DNA from: Bacillota bacterium | GTDB taxonomy: Bacteria > Bacillota > Clostridia > Lachnospirales > Lachnospiraceae | Length of the DNA: 64,000 nucleotides | Assembly: GCA_902363515.1 (NCBI GenBank) | Contig: CABJAN010000003.1 | Span: 1-64,000 of the forward strand | Direction: 5' to 3' | Shown here: positions 10,364 through 19,381 of the stretch, piece after piece | How the letters are laid out: each line of letters opens with the position of its first letter | Position numbering within the stretch: position 1 is the first letter of the stretch | The notes under the pieces: model-generated | The model's database searches: none | What the model was told of the DNA's origin: nothing | The model's input: the letters and a program-made list of their open reading frames with translations, nothing else | Translations under genes and position numbers: made by a program

Positions 10364-11815
10364 ATGTCTGAATTTTCTAATGTGTTATCTTTATTTATTA
10401 AAACCCGCGATGTGAATGTCAGCGCGCTCACAGCTTATTGTGAATTGGACCGTTCTACCATGTATAAACTCATCAATGGTAAACGTTCCCCCTCTTCTAA
10501 GGCCCTGGTTCAGAAACTGGCCTCTTTTATGAATCTGAATCCTCTGGAAACCCAGGAGCTGATACAGGCTTATCTGCTCTCCAAAGTTGGATGGGAAATC
10601 TATTACAGCCGGAAAAATGTTTTGGAATTCCTGTTAAGTTTTGCAGATGTACGAAGCGAAGCCTCTTTTTTCACAGATTCCCCTTCTCCTGCCTTTGATT
10701 TCAATTTTGCAGTGGCAGAAAAAGGGACTTCTACACTGTCCAGCCAACTTCAAATTGTGGCTGCTATAAATTCTGTAATTGCCCAGATGCAGACAAAGTC
10801 CCAGAGTACCCTTTCCATCCTGGCACAACCGGAGCATTTAGAGGGACTGAACCTTGCTGCTTCTCTTCCAAACCAAAACAGCAATATGCATATCCAACAT
10901 ATTTTGTGCATTAATAACCGCAAGAGCTACATACGTTCTCAGCAAAACTACAATATACAGTGTTTAAAGAAGCTCATTCCCTTTTATGAGAAGCCTGTTA
11001 TCTACGAACCCTATTATTATTATGACAATGTTAATTCTCATTTTAATAACCTGAACTTTCTTCCCTGTATGTTCCTTACAGATTCAGCAGCAATCCTGTG
11101 TTCCAGTGATTTAAAGGAAGGCATTTTAATCCAGGAGCCGGAAACTATTGCTTTATTCCAAAGTCGTTTCCAAAAAATCCTCATGAATACCAGTCCTTTA
11201 ACTGCTACCTTCCACTCTATCCTGAATCTGCATTTAAAAAATTTTGCCGTGATTTATAAAGACTCTTCAAATGCTTATGGGTTAAGCGCTGAGCCTTGTC
11301 TTGTTCCTCTTTTTACCCAGGAACTCATAGACAAATATCTTGAAGAATCTCTGCCATCCAGAGATGTTCTTATGCAAGAACTAATCCAATATACAAGTAC
11401 TCTCAGCAGAGCCACCACTCACATTTACTTTACTCGTGAAGGCGCTATGCATTTCCTTATGACCGGATATCTCCATGAAATCCCAAGAGGTTTATGCAAA
11501 CCTTTTGAGTACGAAGACCGGGTTAAGCTGCTGAAAAAATTCTGCGAACAGGCGGAAAATTCCCAGGATATCCGTCTTTTGAAAGGTTCTCTGGAAAAGT
11601 TCCCTCTGAACCTGAACATATCCATTACCGTAAACTATGGATATCTTATGTTTTCAGGACAATCCACAGAATTGTCTTATATTCTGTTAAAAGAACAAAA
11701 TCTTCTGGCTTCTTTCTATGACTTTGCATCATCCCTGGAAGAAAATGAACTGCTGGAAACCAAAGAAGAAACCATACAGTTTTTACAAAATTTAATTCAA
11801 CATAAAAAATTATAG
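10364..11815 (+). CDS. XRE-type helix-turn-helix regulator with large C-terminal domain
   Basis: A 483-residue protein. The first 70 residues form a Cro/C1-type helix-turn-helix (NVSALTAYCELDRSTMYKLINGKRSP followed by ALVQKLASFMNLNPLETQEL). The remaining 400 residues are mixed alpha/beta, contain no obvious membrane segment and belong to no family I recognise. The start has a GGAG site (AAAAGGAGTTGTGATATATG). It is divergent from the membrane protein gene at 9509-10222, so that gene is a natural candidate target. Four bases after its stop begins a 26-nt sequence that recurs after the downstream toxin-antitoxin genes. Confidence 0.8.
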   Translation: MSEFSNVLSLFIKTRDVNVSALTAYCELDRSTMYKLINGKRSPSSKALVQKLASFMNLNPLETQELIQAYLLSKVGWEIYYSRKNVLEFLLSFADVRSEASFFTDSPSPAFDFNFAVAEKGTSTLSSQLQIVAAINSVIAQMQTKSQSTLSILAQPEHLEGLNLAASLPNQNSNMHIQHILCINNRKSYIRSQQNYNIQCLKKLIPFYEKPVIYEPYYYYDNVNSHFNNLNFLPCMFLTDSAAILCSSDLKEGILIQEPETIALFQSRFQKILMNTSPLTATFHSILNLHLKNFAVIYKDSSNAYGLSAEPCLVPLFTQELIDKYLEESLPSRDVLMQELIQYTSTLSRATTHIYFTREGAMHFLMTGYLHEIPRGLCKPFEYEDRVKLLKKFCEQAENSQDIRLLKGSLEKFPLNLNISITVNYGYLMFSGQSTELSYILLKEQNLLASFYDFASSLEENELLETKEETIQFLQNLIQHKKL

Positions 11816-11818
11816 CTT

Positions 11819-11844
11819 TTTCTGAATCTTGGTCTGAACCGACC
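11819..11844 (+). repeat. 26-nt direct repeat, copy 1 (left of toxin-antitoxin)
   Basis: An exact copy of the sequence at 12438-12463, core CTGAATCTTGGTCTGAAC. It contains imperfect dyad GGTC-N6-GACC. It starts 4 nt after the XRE stop and is followed at about 40 nt by a plus-strand hairpin terminator, the same arrangement as copy 2. Confidence 0.9.
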
Positions 11845-11881
11845 GGATTTGTTAAGAATTGAATCATTATTTTCCAAGTCT

Positions 11882-11935
11882 GCTGCATGAAACGCATAGG
11901 AACATATTATCTTATCCGCTTCATGCAGCTTTATT
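11882..11935 (+). terminator. Rho-independent terminator after the XRE gene
   Basis: A 10-bp stem GCTGCATGAA / TTCATGCAGC with a 28-nt loop is followed by TTTATTC on the plus strand. It ends transcription of the XRE gene, just before the convergent antitoxin gene stop. Confidence 0.7.
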
Positions 11936-11943
11936 CTATCTAT

Positions 11944-12123
11944 CTATGCTTTTTTTCTATGGTTCTGTCGTCCTATGGATACTTTAAATGTTTCTATCAT
12001 CTCTGGTGACAATTCCTCACATTCTTCATCAAAAGCAATAGGATACTTTTTGGCATATTCTACTTCTTGAAACTGTTCCCTTGTTGGACTTTGTCCTGGT
12101 TTAATAGTAAAGGTCCTGATCAT
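11944..12123 (-). CDS. Antitoxin-like partner of BrnT toxin
   Basis: A 59-residue protein beginning MIRTFTIKPGQSPTREQ. I chose the internal ATG at 12123 because AGGAGG sits 8 nt before it, although the frame stays open ten codons further upstream. The start lies inside the end of the toxin gene, the usual coupled order for brnT-antitoxin pairs. The protein is acidic in the middle (FDEECEELSPEMIE) with a basic tail (RQNHRKKA). It is shorter than classical BrnA and lacks a clear ribbon-helix-helix ending, so antitoxin identity rests on position and general resemblance. Confidence 0.7.
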   Translation of the reverse strand: MIRTFTIKPGQSPTREQFQEVEYAKKYPIAFDEECEELSPEMIETFKVSIGRQNHRKKA

Positions 12124-12379
12124 AGTAAAGCCTCCTCTCTGCGCTTGTGGCAAGCCTCGCTGATATCAATCTTATGGATTCTTTTCTTTCCGTAAAAACA
12201 ACAAATAATACTTCTCCTACTTTTCCAATAGCAATAAAGCGGTCTTCCTCCATACTATGTTTTGTATCATACAGTTCAATACACTTTGGATCCGCAAATA
12301 CATACGCTGCTGTTTCAAAGGAAATCTTGTGCTTCGCTTTATTAAGCTGATTTTTCTCTTCGTCCCACTGAAACTTCAT
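12101..12379 (-). CDS. brnT: BrnT-family ribonuclease toxin
   Basis: A 92-residue protein with the full BrnT signature: N-terminal FQWDEEKNQLNKAKHKISF, then AAYVFADP, EDRFIAIGKVGEVLFVVFTER and IRLISARLATSAERRLYY. Family members are RelE-fold ribosome-independent RNases, neutralised by a downstream antitoxin that also represses the operon. The gene overlaps its antitoxin by 23 nt. The cassette is bracketed by the 26-nt direct repeat, which suggests insertion as a unit. Confidence 0.9.
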   Translation of the reverse strand: MKFQWDEEKNQLNKAKHKISFETAAYVFADPKCIELYDTKHSMEEDRFIAIGKVGEVLFVVFTERKESIRLISARLATSAERRLYYDQDLYY

Positions 12380-12437
12380 ACCATTCCCCTTTTATAGTAT
12401 CATAAAAAATACATTTGTAATACACTTAACATTAAAA

Positions 12438-12463
12438 TTTCTGAATCTTGGTCTGAACCGACC
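12438..12463 (+). repeat. 26-nt direct repeat, copy 2 (right of toxin-antitoxin)
   Basis: Identical to 11819-11844. It lies about 60 nt upstream of the toxin start and is followed on the plus strand by the hairpin at 12486-12522. The 619-bp spacing encloses the whole toxin-antitoxin cassette. Confidence 0.9.
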
Positions 12464-12485
12464 TAATGAATAATGAATTGTTTTT

Positions 12486-12522
12486 TCCCAGGGAATTTTA
12501 AAGAAATCCCCTGGGACTTTTT
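12486..12522 (+). terminator. Rho-independent terminator, plus strand
   Basis: Stem TCCCAGGG with a short A/T extension pairs with CCCTGGGA and is followed by CTTTTT on the plus strand. No plus-strand gene lies immediately upstream, since both flanking genes are on the minus strand. It therefore looks like the displaced original terminator of the XRE transcript, or the end of a small RNA starting near direct repeat 2. Confidence 0.6.
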
Positions 12523-12580
12523 AGATTTGTTTATGATAATGATTATAGCACAGATGCAAAGAAAAGAGTATTAAATTTTC

Positions 12581-13345
12581 CTAAATTCCAAATAGATTTT
12601 TTGCATTTTTCCTGGTTATGTCAACTACTTCTTCATAGGACACTCCCTTAATTTCTGCAATGGTCTGAGCCACATACCTCAGATAAGCGGAGCAATTTCT
12701 CTCACCTCTGTGTGGCTCCGGCGCCAGATAAGGAGAGTCTGTTTCCAGAAGCAGATAATCCAGAGGCGCATACTCTACTACTTCTTTTAGCCTCTTTGCA
12801 TTTTTAAAAGTAACCACACCGCCGATTCCAAGATAATAGCCCATATTCATATATTCTCTGGCATGTTCCCTGGAATAGGAATAACAGTGAATCACACCTC
12901 TTAAGCAGTCTGCCCGCTCAGCCTTCATAAGTTCCAGAGTATCTTTTGCCGCATCTCTGCTGTGGACAATAATAGGAAGGTCTGTTTCTTTGGCAAGGTC
13001 CATCTGGCGCACAAACCACTTTTTCTGTGTATCATGGTTCTCCTTATTCCAATAATAATCCAGTCCAATCTCTCCCACTGCAACAGTTTTCGGCAAATGG
13101 CAGTACCTGCACAGTATCTCCATTTTTTCTTCATCCAAATCTCCCACTTCGTCTGGATGAATACCAACTGCTCCGTACACAAAAGAATACTGCTCCATCA
13201 GCTTTACTGTATCTTCCACACCACGAAAAGATGCGCCTACATTTACAATGGTTTCGATTCCATTCTCCTTCATGGAACAAAGCAGTTCATCTCTGTCCCC
13301 ATTAAAAGCCTCGTCATCATAATGGGCGTGTGTCTCAAATATCAT
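12581..13345 (-). CDS. TatD-family metal-dependent DNase
   Basis: A 254-residue TIM-barrel metallohydrolase. Signature residues: HAHYDD at the N-terminus, GEIGLDYYW, PIIVHSRDA, VIHCYS and LETDSPYL near residue 203. Length is typical for TatD/YcfH. Family members are 3'-5' DNases/RNases acting in the cytoplasm. AAAGGAG precedes the ATG, and the start overlaps the 3' end of the AI-2E transporter gene by 11 nt, so the two are coupled. Confidence 0.93.
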   Translation of the reverse strand: MIFETHAHYDDEAFNGDRDELLCSMKENGIETIVNVGASFRGVEDTVKLMEQYSFVYGAVGIHPDEVGDLDEEKMEILCRYCHLPKTVAVGEIGLDYYWNKENHDTQKKWFVRQMDLAKETDLPIIVHSRDAAKDTLELMKAERADCLRGVIHCYSYSREHAREYMNMGYYLGIGGVVTFKNAKRLKEVVEYAPLDYLLLETDSPYLAPEPHRGERNCSAYLRYVAQTIAEIKGVSYEEVVDITRKNAKNLFGI

Positions 13346-14468
13346 GGATATTTCTCTCCTTTAGTCTCTTATGTACAAATTCTCTAAACAACGCATAAAT
13401 CACAGAAGACAATGGAATGAAAATCAACATTCCCACAACTCCCATGAGACTTCCACCTACAGTTACTGCTACCAGCACCCAGATAGAAGGAAGCCCAACA
13501 GAGCCTCCTACTACATGAGGATAAATCAGGTTTCCCTCCACCTGCTGTAAAACCAAGAATAAAATAACAAATCCAATGGCCTGCATGGGGTTGGATACCA
13601 AAATCAAAAAGGTTCCCAGAACACATCCGATAAAAGCGCCGAAAATAGGAATTAAAGCTGTAAATGCAATTACCACACCAACCAGCAAAGCATAGGGAAA
13701 TCTCAAAATACTCATGGTTACAAAAAACATGGTTCCTAAGATTACTGCCTCTGTACACTGCCCTGTAACAAAATTAGAAAAGGTCTTATAGCTTAAAGAA
13801 GCTACTTCCAATGTTTTCTTCACTGCCTTTTGTGGTAAGAAAGCATACAGCACTTTCTTCACCTGAACAAACAGCTTCTCCTTCTGCAGCAAAATATAGC
13901 AGGCAAAAACAAAGGCCACACAGAAATTCATAAGAGAATTAATAACCGTTCTTGCCACTGTAAACGTAGAGCTTAACACGTTGCTTGCCCCGTTTCTCAG
14001 GAAATCTACCGCTGTCTGAATAATCTTATCCCAATTAAACTCCAGACTCTGAATCCAGGCCGCCATCTGTTCACTGTCAGGGAAGGTATTCATGGCCCAT
14101 TCTTGCACATGAGGAAGAAAAGCCTCGATATTTTTGCTGATGCTGGCAAAGGTAGTGGCTACTTCCGGAAGCACCACAAGCAACACAATCTGGATCACAG
14201 CCACTACAAAGAAAATGGAAAGTACCAGACACACAGGTCTTACAAATTTCCGTTTCTTTGCCTTGCGAAACAGCCTCTTTTCCAGAAAATGCATGGGAAT
14301 ATTCAGGATAAACGCCATAGCTGCTCCCAAAACAAAAGGCATAATAATACTGTAAAGAAAGGCAAAGCCTGCTGCCAGAATTTCAATTCTCTGCACAACG
14401 CCATAAACCAGCACTGCAAAAACTATCAGAAGCATCCAATTCTTCATATTTTTTTTATTTAAATCCAT
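13335..14468 (-). CDS. AI-2E family transporter (PerM-like)
   Basis: A 377-residue membrane protein with the family architecture: two N-terminal helix pairs (residues 10-65), a long helical segment, then a cluster of C-terminal helices with PIFGAFIG and QQVEGNLIYPHVVGGSVGLPSIWVL, the diagnostic block of this superfamily. Members export small molecules or act as Na+/H+ antiporters; AI-2 export is proven only for a few. AGGGAGG precedes the start. It overlaps tatD downstream and follows the P-type ATPase gene by 20 nt, so all three may be one transcript. Confidence 0.9.
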   Translation of the reverse strand: MDLNKKNMKNWMLLIVFAVLVYGVVQRIEILAAGFAFLYSIIMPFVLGAAMAFILNIPMHFLEKRLFRKAKKRKFVRPVCLVLSIFFVVAVIQIVLLVVLPEVATTFASISKNIEAFLPHVQEWAMNTFPDSEQMAAWIQSLEFNWDKIIQTAVDFLRNGASNVLSSTFTVARTVINSLMNFCVAFVFACYILLQKEKLFVQVKKVLYAFLPQKAVKKTLEVASLSYKTFSNFVTGQCTEAVILGTMFFVTMSILRFPYALLVGVVIAFTALIPIFGAFIGCVLGTFLILVSNPMQAIGFVILFLVLQQVEGNLIYPHVVGGSVGLPSIWVLVAVTVGGSLMGVVGMLIFIPLSSVIYALFREFVHKRLKERNIHDI

Positions 14469-14488
14469 TCATACCTCCCTGGCACTTT

Positions 14489-17098
14489 TTATTTCCCGAT
14501 TTTCTTGCGAATCCATTTAATAAACTGAATAATCGGAAGATTGGCAAGAGCCAAACCATACATAATGAACAACTGTGTAATATTTAAAGTCTGTACCTGG
14601 AAGATGCTGTGCAGTCCCGGAATCATCATAACTGCTGTAATCAGAAGAAGTCCCAGACCAAAAGCGCCTGCCAGATATTTATTGTTGAAAAATCTCTTTG
14701 TAAAGAGTACCGGTGCATCGGATTTACAGTTAAAACCATGTACCAGACGTGAAGTACACAACGTACCAAATGCCAGCGTAGAAGCCAGAAGCGGGCTTTC
14801 CTGATAACCAATATAAAATCCTATCATAGTCATAACTGCAATCACAAAACCTTCAATTCCAATCTTGGACAGGAAGTTTTTGGTGAGAATGGATTCATTC
14901 ATTGGTCTTGGTTTTTCATTCATAACAGCCTTTGTGTGCGGTTCCAGACCTAAAGCAATGGCCGGCAAACTGTCAGTCAGCAGGTTAATAAACAACAGGT
15001 GAACCGGAGCAAACGGTACCGGCAGATTTGCAATAGATGCATACAAAACAGCCAGGATTCCCGCAAAGTTACCGGACAACAGGAACTGAATGGCGCTTTT
15101 AATATTGCGATATACATTACGTCCGTTTTCTACTGCTTTGACAATAGTTGCAAAGTTATCATCTGTCAGAATCATAGATGCTGCATCCTTAGAAACCTCC
15201 GTTCCTGTGATTCCCATAGCAACACCGATATCTGCCTGTTTCAGAGCCGGCGCATCATTGACACCGTCACCGGTCATGGAAACAATATTTCCCTTATCCT
15301 GCCATGCTTTGACAATTCGGATTTTATGTTCCGGTGAAACTCTGGCATAAACAGAAATGCCTTCCACAAATTTCTGAAGTTCTTCATCTGACATATTTTC
15401 AATAACAGCGCCTTCACATGCTTCGGATTCATCCTTTAAAATACCAATTCTCTTGGCAATCGCCGCTGCGGTTACCTTATGGTCACCAGTAATCATAATA
15501 GGCTTGATGCCCGCTTTAATACACTCTGCAACAGCATCCTTAGACTCTTCCCTTGGCGGGTCCATCATGGCAATCAGTCCCAGGAAAGTCATATCATTTT
15601 CGTCTTCTATACTAAGAGCGGTTCCTTCCGGTACACTCTTATAGGCAAATGCCAGTACACGGAGACCATTTCTGGAAAACTTCTGGTTCTGCTCCTCAAT
15701 TTCCTGAATGTCCTGCTGAGTAATAGGCTGTGCCACTCCGTCTTTTTGGATGGTGGTTACTCTTCCCAGCAGCACATCCACTGCGCCTTTGGTCACCATG
15801 GTGGAAACACCTTTTAAATTGTGCAGAGTCGACATAAGTTTTCTGTCACTGTCAAAAGGAACTTCACTGAATCGCGGATATTTTTCTCTTACTGTTTCTG
15901 CCGGAACCCCCAGCTTATCGCCCTGATTAATCAGGGCTGTTTCTGTAGGATCACCGATTTCTTCACCATTTTTATTAGTAGAGTCATTACACAAAATACT
16001 GTGGCGCAGAAGCTGTTTCTGAGCTTTATCTCCTAAATCAATAGATTCTGCCGGAATTTCTTTTCCTTCTACATAATAATACTCCACTGTCATTTTGTTC
16101 TGTGTCAAAGTACCTGTCTTATCAGAGCAAATGATAGACACGCTTCCCAGACCTTCCACTGCCTGCAGCTTACGGACAATGGCATGTTCTTTTGCCATTT
16201 TCTGAGTACCAAAGGACAGCACAATGGTTACAATAGAACTTAATGCTTCCGGGATAGCTGCAACTGCCAATGCCACTGCAAAGAGGAAAGCATCTCCAAT
16301 AGGCTCTTTTCTCACGAAAACACTGATACCAAACAAAATCGCACAGAATACCAAAATCAAAATAGAAAGTTTCTGTCCAAAGTTATCCAGGTTCATCTGC
16401 AGAGGTGTTTTCTTTTCCGATGTACTTTTCAGAAGCTTCGCAATTTTTCCCACTTCTGTTTCCATACCGATTGCTGTTACCAGGAAGGAACCACGTCCAT
16501 AAGAAACAAAGCTTCCTGAATAAACCATATTGGTTCTGTCTCCAAGAGGTACTTCGCCACTGATTTCTTCCTCTGTCTTATCAACACCAAGGCTTTCTCC
16601 TGTAAGAGCGCTCTCATCTACCTTCAGGCTGGCATTTTCCAGAATACGTCCGTCTGCCGGAACATAGTCGCCAGCTTCCAGCATAACAATATCACCAATC
16701 GTAACTTCTGAAGATGGTACTTTAATCACATCACCATTTCTAAATACCTTTGCCTCAGGAGCCGACATGGCTTTCAAACTATCCAGGGACTGTTCTGCCT
16801 TAATGGTCTGAACCGTACCTAAAATAGCGTTCATGGTAATAACCACTAAAATAACGATTGCGCTTTCTGTCTCTCCAAGAAGCCCTGAAACAATAGCTGC
16901 CGCAATCAGGATGATAACCAGAAAATCCTTGTATTGCTCCAGAAAAATCTGAAGTATGGATTTTTTCTTTTCCTCTACTAATGCATTAGGACCATATTTC
17001 TCCTGGTTTTTCTTAATCTGGTCCTGGCTAAGAGGATGGGTACTGCCATTTACAGATTTCTGAGCTTCTGTTCTTGACATTTGATAATACTCTTTCAT
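14489..17098 (-). CDS. P-type cation-exporting ATPase (Mn2+/Ca2+ type)
   Basis: An 869-residue P2-type ATPase that pumps divalent cations out using ATP. Order of landmarks: N-terminal MSRTEAQKSVNG, actuator loop ALTGES, membrane helix 4 AAIPEALSSI, phosphorylation site SDKTGTLTQNKMT, MITGDHKVTA, TGDGVNDAPALKQADIG, and helix 6 NLLTDSLPA. The start at 17098 has GGAGG 8 nt upstream; the open frame extends 22 codons further but without a site. The PEALSS variant differs from the SERCA PEGLP motif. An upstream yybP-ykoY riboswitch strongly suggests that manganese is a physiological substrate, with Ca2+ as the alternative. Confidence 0.92.
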   Translation of the reverse strand: MKEYYQMSRTEAQKSVNGSTHPLSQDQIKKNQEKYGPNALVEEKKKSILQIFLEQYKDFLVIILIAAAIVSGLLGETESAIVILVVITMNAILGTVQTIKAEQSLDSLKAMSAPEAKVFRNGDVIKVPSSEVTIGDIVMLEAGDYVPADGRILENASLKVDESALTGESLGVDKTEEEISGEVPLGDRTNMVYSGSFVSYGRGSFLVTAIGMETEVGKIAKLLKSTSEKKTPLQMNLDNFGQKLSILILVFCAILFGISVFVRKEPIGDAFLFAVALAVAAIPEALSSIVTIVLSFGTQKMAKEHAIVRKLQAVEGLGSVSIICSDKTGTLTQNKMTVEYYYVEGKEIPAESIDLGDKAQKQLLRHSILCNDSTNKNGEEIGDPTETALINQGDKLGVPAETVREKYPRFSEVPFDSDRKLMSTLHNLKGVSTMVTKGAVDVLLGRVTTIQKDGVAQPITQQDIQEIEEQNQKFSRNGLRVLAFAYKSVPEGTALSIEDENDMTFLGLIAMMDPPREESKDAVAECIKAGIKPIMITGDHKVTAAAIAKRIGILKDESEACEGAVIENMSDEELQKFVEGISVYARVSPEHKIRIVKAWQDKGNIVSMTGDGVNDAPALKQADIGVAMGITGTEVSKDAASMILTDDNFATIVKAVENGRNVYRNIKSAIQFLLSGNFAGILAVLYASIANLPVPFAPVHLLFINLLTDSLPAIALGLEPHTKAVMNEKPRPMNESILTKNFLSKIGIEGFVIAVMTMIGFYIGYQESPLLASTLAFGTLCTSRLVHGFNCKSDAPVLFTKRFFNNKYLAGAFGLGLLLITAVMMIPGLHSIFQVQTLNITQLFIMYGLALANLPIIQFIKWIRKKIGK

Positions 17099-17162
17099 GG
17101 TTTTTCCTCCATTCCTTATTTTATTGTGCTTCGTAAAGGTCTTTTTATGTGCAGATAAAAGC

Positions 17163-17212
17163 AAAAAGCGAGACCCTTACTGCACAGTCTGCTATGCAAT
17201 AAAAGTCTCGCT
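17163..17212 (-). terminator. Riboswitch-controlled terminator of the P-type ATPase gene
   Basis: A 16-bp stem pairs GCGAGACTTTTATTGC with GCAGTAAGGGTCTCGC (including G-T pairs), followed by TTTTT. The 5' arm overlaps the 3' strand of the aptamer closing helix, so the two structures exclude each other. Metal binding would block termination. Confidence 0.85.
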
Positions 17213-17300
17213 ATTTCATCACGACACGGATGAGAAAAGTCTCATCGAGATTGACGATGCCGCAAACACCTGCCGGTGCCAGCTACTCCCTTTCATTGAA
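17196..17300 (-). ncRNA. yybP-ykoY manganese riboswitch
   Basis: On the minus strand the leader reads CAATGAAAGGGAGTAGCT, then CGGCATCGTCAATCTCGATGAG, CTCATCCGTG and AGCGAGACTTTTATTG. This matches the yybP-ykoY consensus (GGGGAGUAG and GCGAGACCUUU segments flanking the L1/L3 metal site). Closing helix CAATGAAAG pairs with CTTTTATTG. Known members bind Mn2+ and switch on exporters, including P-type ATPases. Here the downstream gene is a P-type ATPase, and an ON-switch is indicated by the terminator overlap. Confidence 0.88.
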
Positions 17301-17348
17301 GAGAATAATATACGATAAGCTGCGTGTTGTCAATAGGGAAATTTTTCT

Positions 17349-19316
17349 CTAGCAGATTTCTGCCCCCGCCGGCATATCCTTATCGGGTGTCATAAGTGCC
17401 AGTTCTCCGTCCAGCCCTTCTGCGCAGAGAATCATTCCTTCTGACAATACCCCAGCCAGTTTCGCAGGCTTCAAGTTCACCAGAACCATCACTTTCTTGC
17501 CCACCATGTCTTCCGGTGCGTAGCTCGATTTAATGCCAGACACAATCTGTTTTACCTGGCTTCCGATTTTTACCTGGGAGCAAAGAAGTTTTTTAGATTT
17601 CTTCACTGCTTCACAGGCAATGATTTCTCCTACCTGGAACTGCATTTTCATGAAATCATCAAAAGTCACCTCTGGTTTTGCCTCAATATCCACTACAGGA
17701 GCTTCTTCTTTTTCTTCCTCCGGCTGATTTTCGGCTGCTTCTTTGGCTCTCATTTCTTCTACTTTTTCCATAACCTCTTTTACATCCAGACGTGCAAAGA
17801 GAATTTCTGGTTTTTCAGTTACCTTATTTCCTGACGGATACAGTCCAAAAGTATCCAGTTCTTCGTAGGTTCTCTTATTTGCATTTAACTGTGCCAGAAT
17901 CTTTTCTGTGGTTTCCGGCATAAAAGATTCCAGAAGAGAGGCGCCAATGCAGATACCTTCTACCAGATTATACAGGACTTCTGCCAGACGGTCTTTCTTG
18001 CTCTCATCTTTTGCCAGAGCCCATGGCATAGTTTCATCAATATATTTATTGCAGCGTTTAAACAGGGTAAAGATTTCTGTAATGGCATCTGCCACACGAA
18101 GCTCTTCCATCTTAGCCGCTACTTTTGCCTTTGTTCCAAGAACAACTGCCTTTAATTCCTCATCTACAGATTCACATACTCCTGTGCGCTTCACTTCTCC
18201 TCCAAAATATTTGTTGGACATAGAAATGGTTCTGTTTACCAGGTTTCCAAGAGTATTTGCCAGTTCAGAATTCAGACGTTCTACCATTAATTCCCAGGTA
18301 ATAACACCATCGTTTTCAAATGGCATTTCATGGAGAACAAAATAGCGCACTGCATCTACTCCAAAGAAATCTACCAACTGGTCTGCATAAATAACATTTC
18401 CTTTGGATTTGCTCATTTTTCCATCACCCTGCAACAGCCATGGATGTCCAAATACCTGTTTTGGCAGTGGCAAATCTAATGCCATAAGGAAAATTGGCCA
18501 ATAAATAGTATGGAAGCGGATAATATCTTTTCCGATTAAATGCAGATCAGCAGGCCAGTCTTTCTTAAACTGTTCTGTACTCTCTCCATCACAATCATAA
18601 CCAATTCCTGTGATATAGTTGGTAAGAGCGTCCAGCCATACATAAACCACATGTTTTGGGTCAAAGTCTACCGGAATTCCCCATTTAAAGGAAGTTCTGG
18701 ACACACACAGATCCTGCAGCCCCGGAAGTAGAAAGTTATTCATCATTTCATTCTTTCTGGAAACCGGCTGGATAAACTCAGGATGTTCATTAATATGGTC
18801 AATAAGTCTCTGTGCGTATTTGCTCATTCTGAAGAAATATGCTTCTTCCTTAGCCGGTGTTACCGGGCGTCCGCAGTCAGGACATTTTCCGTCTACTAAC
18901 TGGGATTCTGTGAAAAAGGATTCACAGGGAGTGCAGTACATTCCTTCATAATAACCTTTGTAAATATCCCCCTGGTCATAGAGCTTTTTGAAAATTTTCT
19001 GCACCTGCTTCTCATGGTCTGCATCGGTAGTACGGATAAATTTGTCATAGGAAGTATTCATTAAATCCCAGATGCTCTTAATCTCTCCGGCAACATTGTC
19101 TACAAACTCCTTGCAGGTAACGCCAGCCTCTGCTGCCTTTAATTCGATTTTCTGTCCATGCTCATCTGTTCCTGTCTGGAAAAAGACATCATATCCCTGT
19201 TGTCTTTTGAATCTTGCAATACTGTCTGCTAAAACAGCCTCATAAGTATTTCCAATATGAGGCTTGCCCGATGTATAGGCAATAGCTGTGGTAATATAAT
19301 ATTTTTTCTTATCCAA
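17349..19316 (-). CDS. metG: Methionyl-tRNA synthetase
   Basis: A 655-residue class I aminoacyl-tRNA synthetase that charges tRNA-Met. HIGN (the HIGH motif) follows ITTAIAYTSGKP. A zinc knuckle YCTPCE...GKCPDCG, GKMSKSKGN (KMSKS loop) and a C-terminal EMAP-II-like tRNA-binding domain (FDDFMKMQFQVGEI... NLKPAKLAGVLSEGM) are all present. I placed the start at a TTG at 19316 because AGGAGG lies 7 nt before it and LDKKKYYITTAIAYTSG aligns with family N-termini. The frame stays open 85 codons further upstream, but that part runs through the leader RNA. Regulation is by the T-box at 19504-19800. Confidence 0.95.
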   Translation of the reverse strand: MDKKKYYITTAIAYTSGKPHIGNTYEAVLADSIARFKRQQGYDVFFQTGTDEHGQKIELKAAEAGVTCKEFVDNVAGEIKSIWDLMNTSYDKFIRTTDADHEKQVQKIFKKLYDQGDIYKGYYEGMYCTPCESFFTESQLVDGKCPDCGRPVTPAKEEAYFFRMSKYAQRLIDHINEHPEFIQPVSRKNEMMNNFLLPGLQDLCVSRTSFKWGIPVDFDPKHVVYVWLDALTNYITGIGYDCDGESTEQFKKDWPADLHLIGKDIIRFHTIYWPIFLMALDLPLPKQVFGHPWLLQGDGKMSKSKGNVIYADQLVDFFGVDAVRYFVLHEMPFENDGVITWELMVERLNSELANTLGNLVNRTISMSNKYFGGEVKRTGVCESVDEELKAVVLGTKAKVAAKMEELRVADAITEIFTLFKRCNKYIDETMPWALAKDESKKDRLAEVLYNLVEGICIGASLLESFMPETTEKILAQLNANKRTYEELDTFGLYPSGNKVTEKPEILFARLDVKEVMEKVEEMRAKEAAENQPEEEKEEAPVVDIEAKPEVTFDDFMKMQFQVGEIIACEAVKKSKKLLCSQVKIGSQVKQIVSGIKSSYAPEDMVGKKVMVLVNLKPAKLAGVLSEGMILCAEGLDGELALMTPDKDMPAGAEIC

Positions 19317-19381
19317 TTTTCTTTCCTCCTGTTCTAAGAGAGTATGGCTCACTGCAGTGTAGTTCTTCGGTAAAACAAGAA

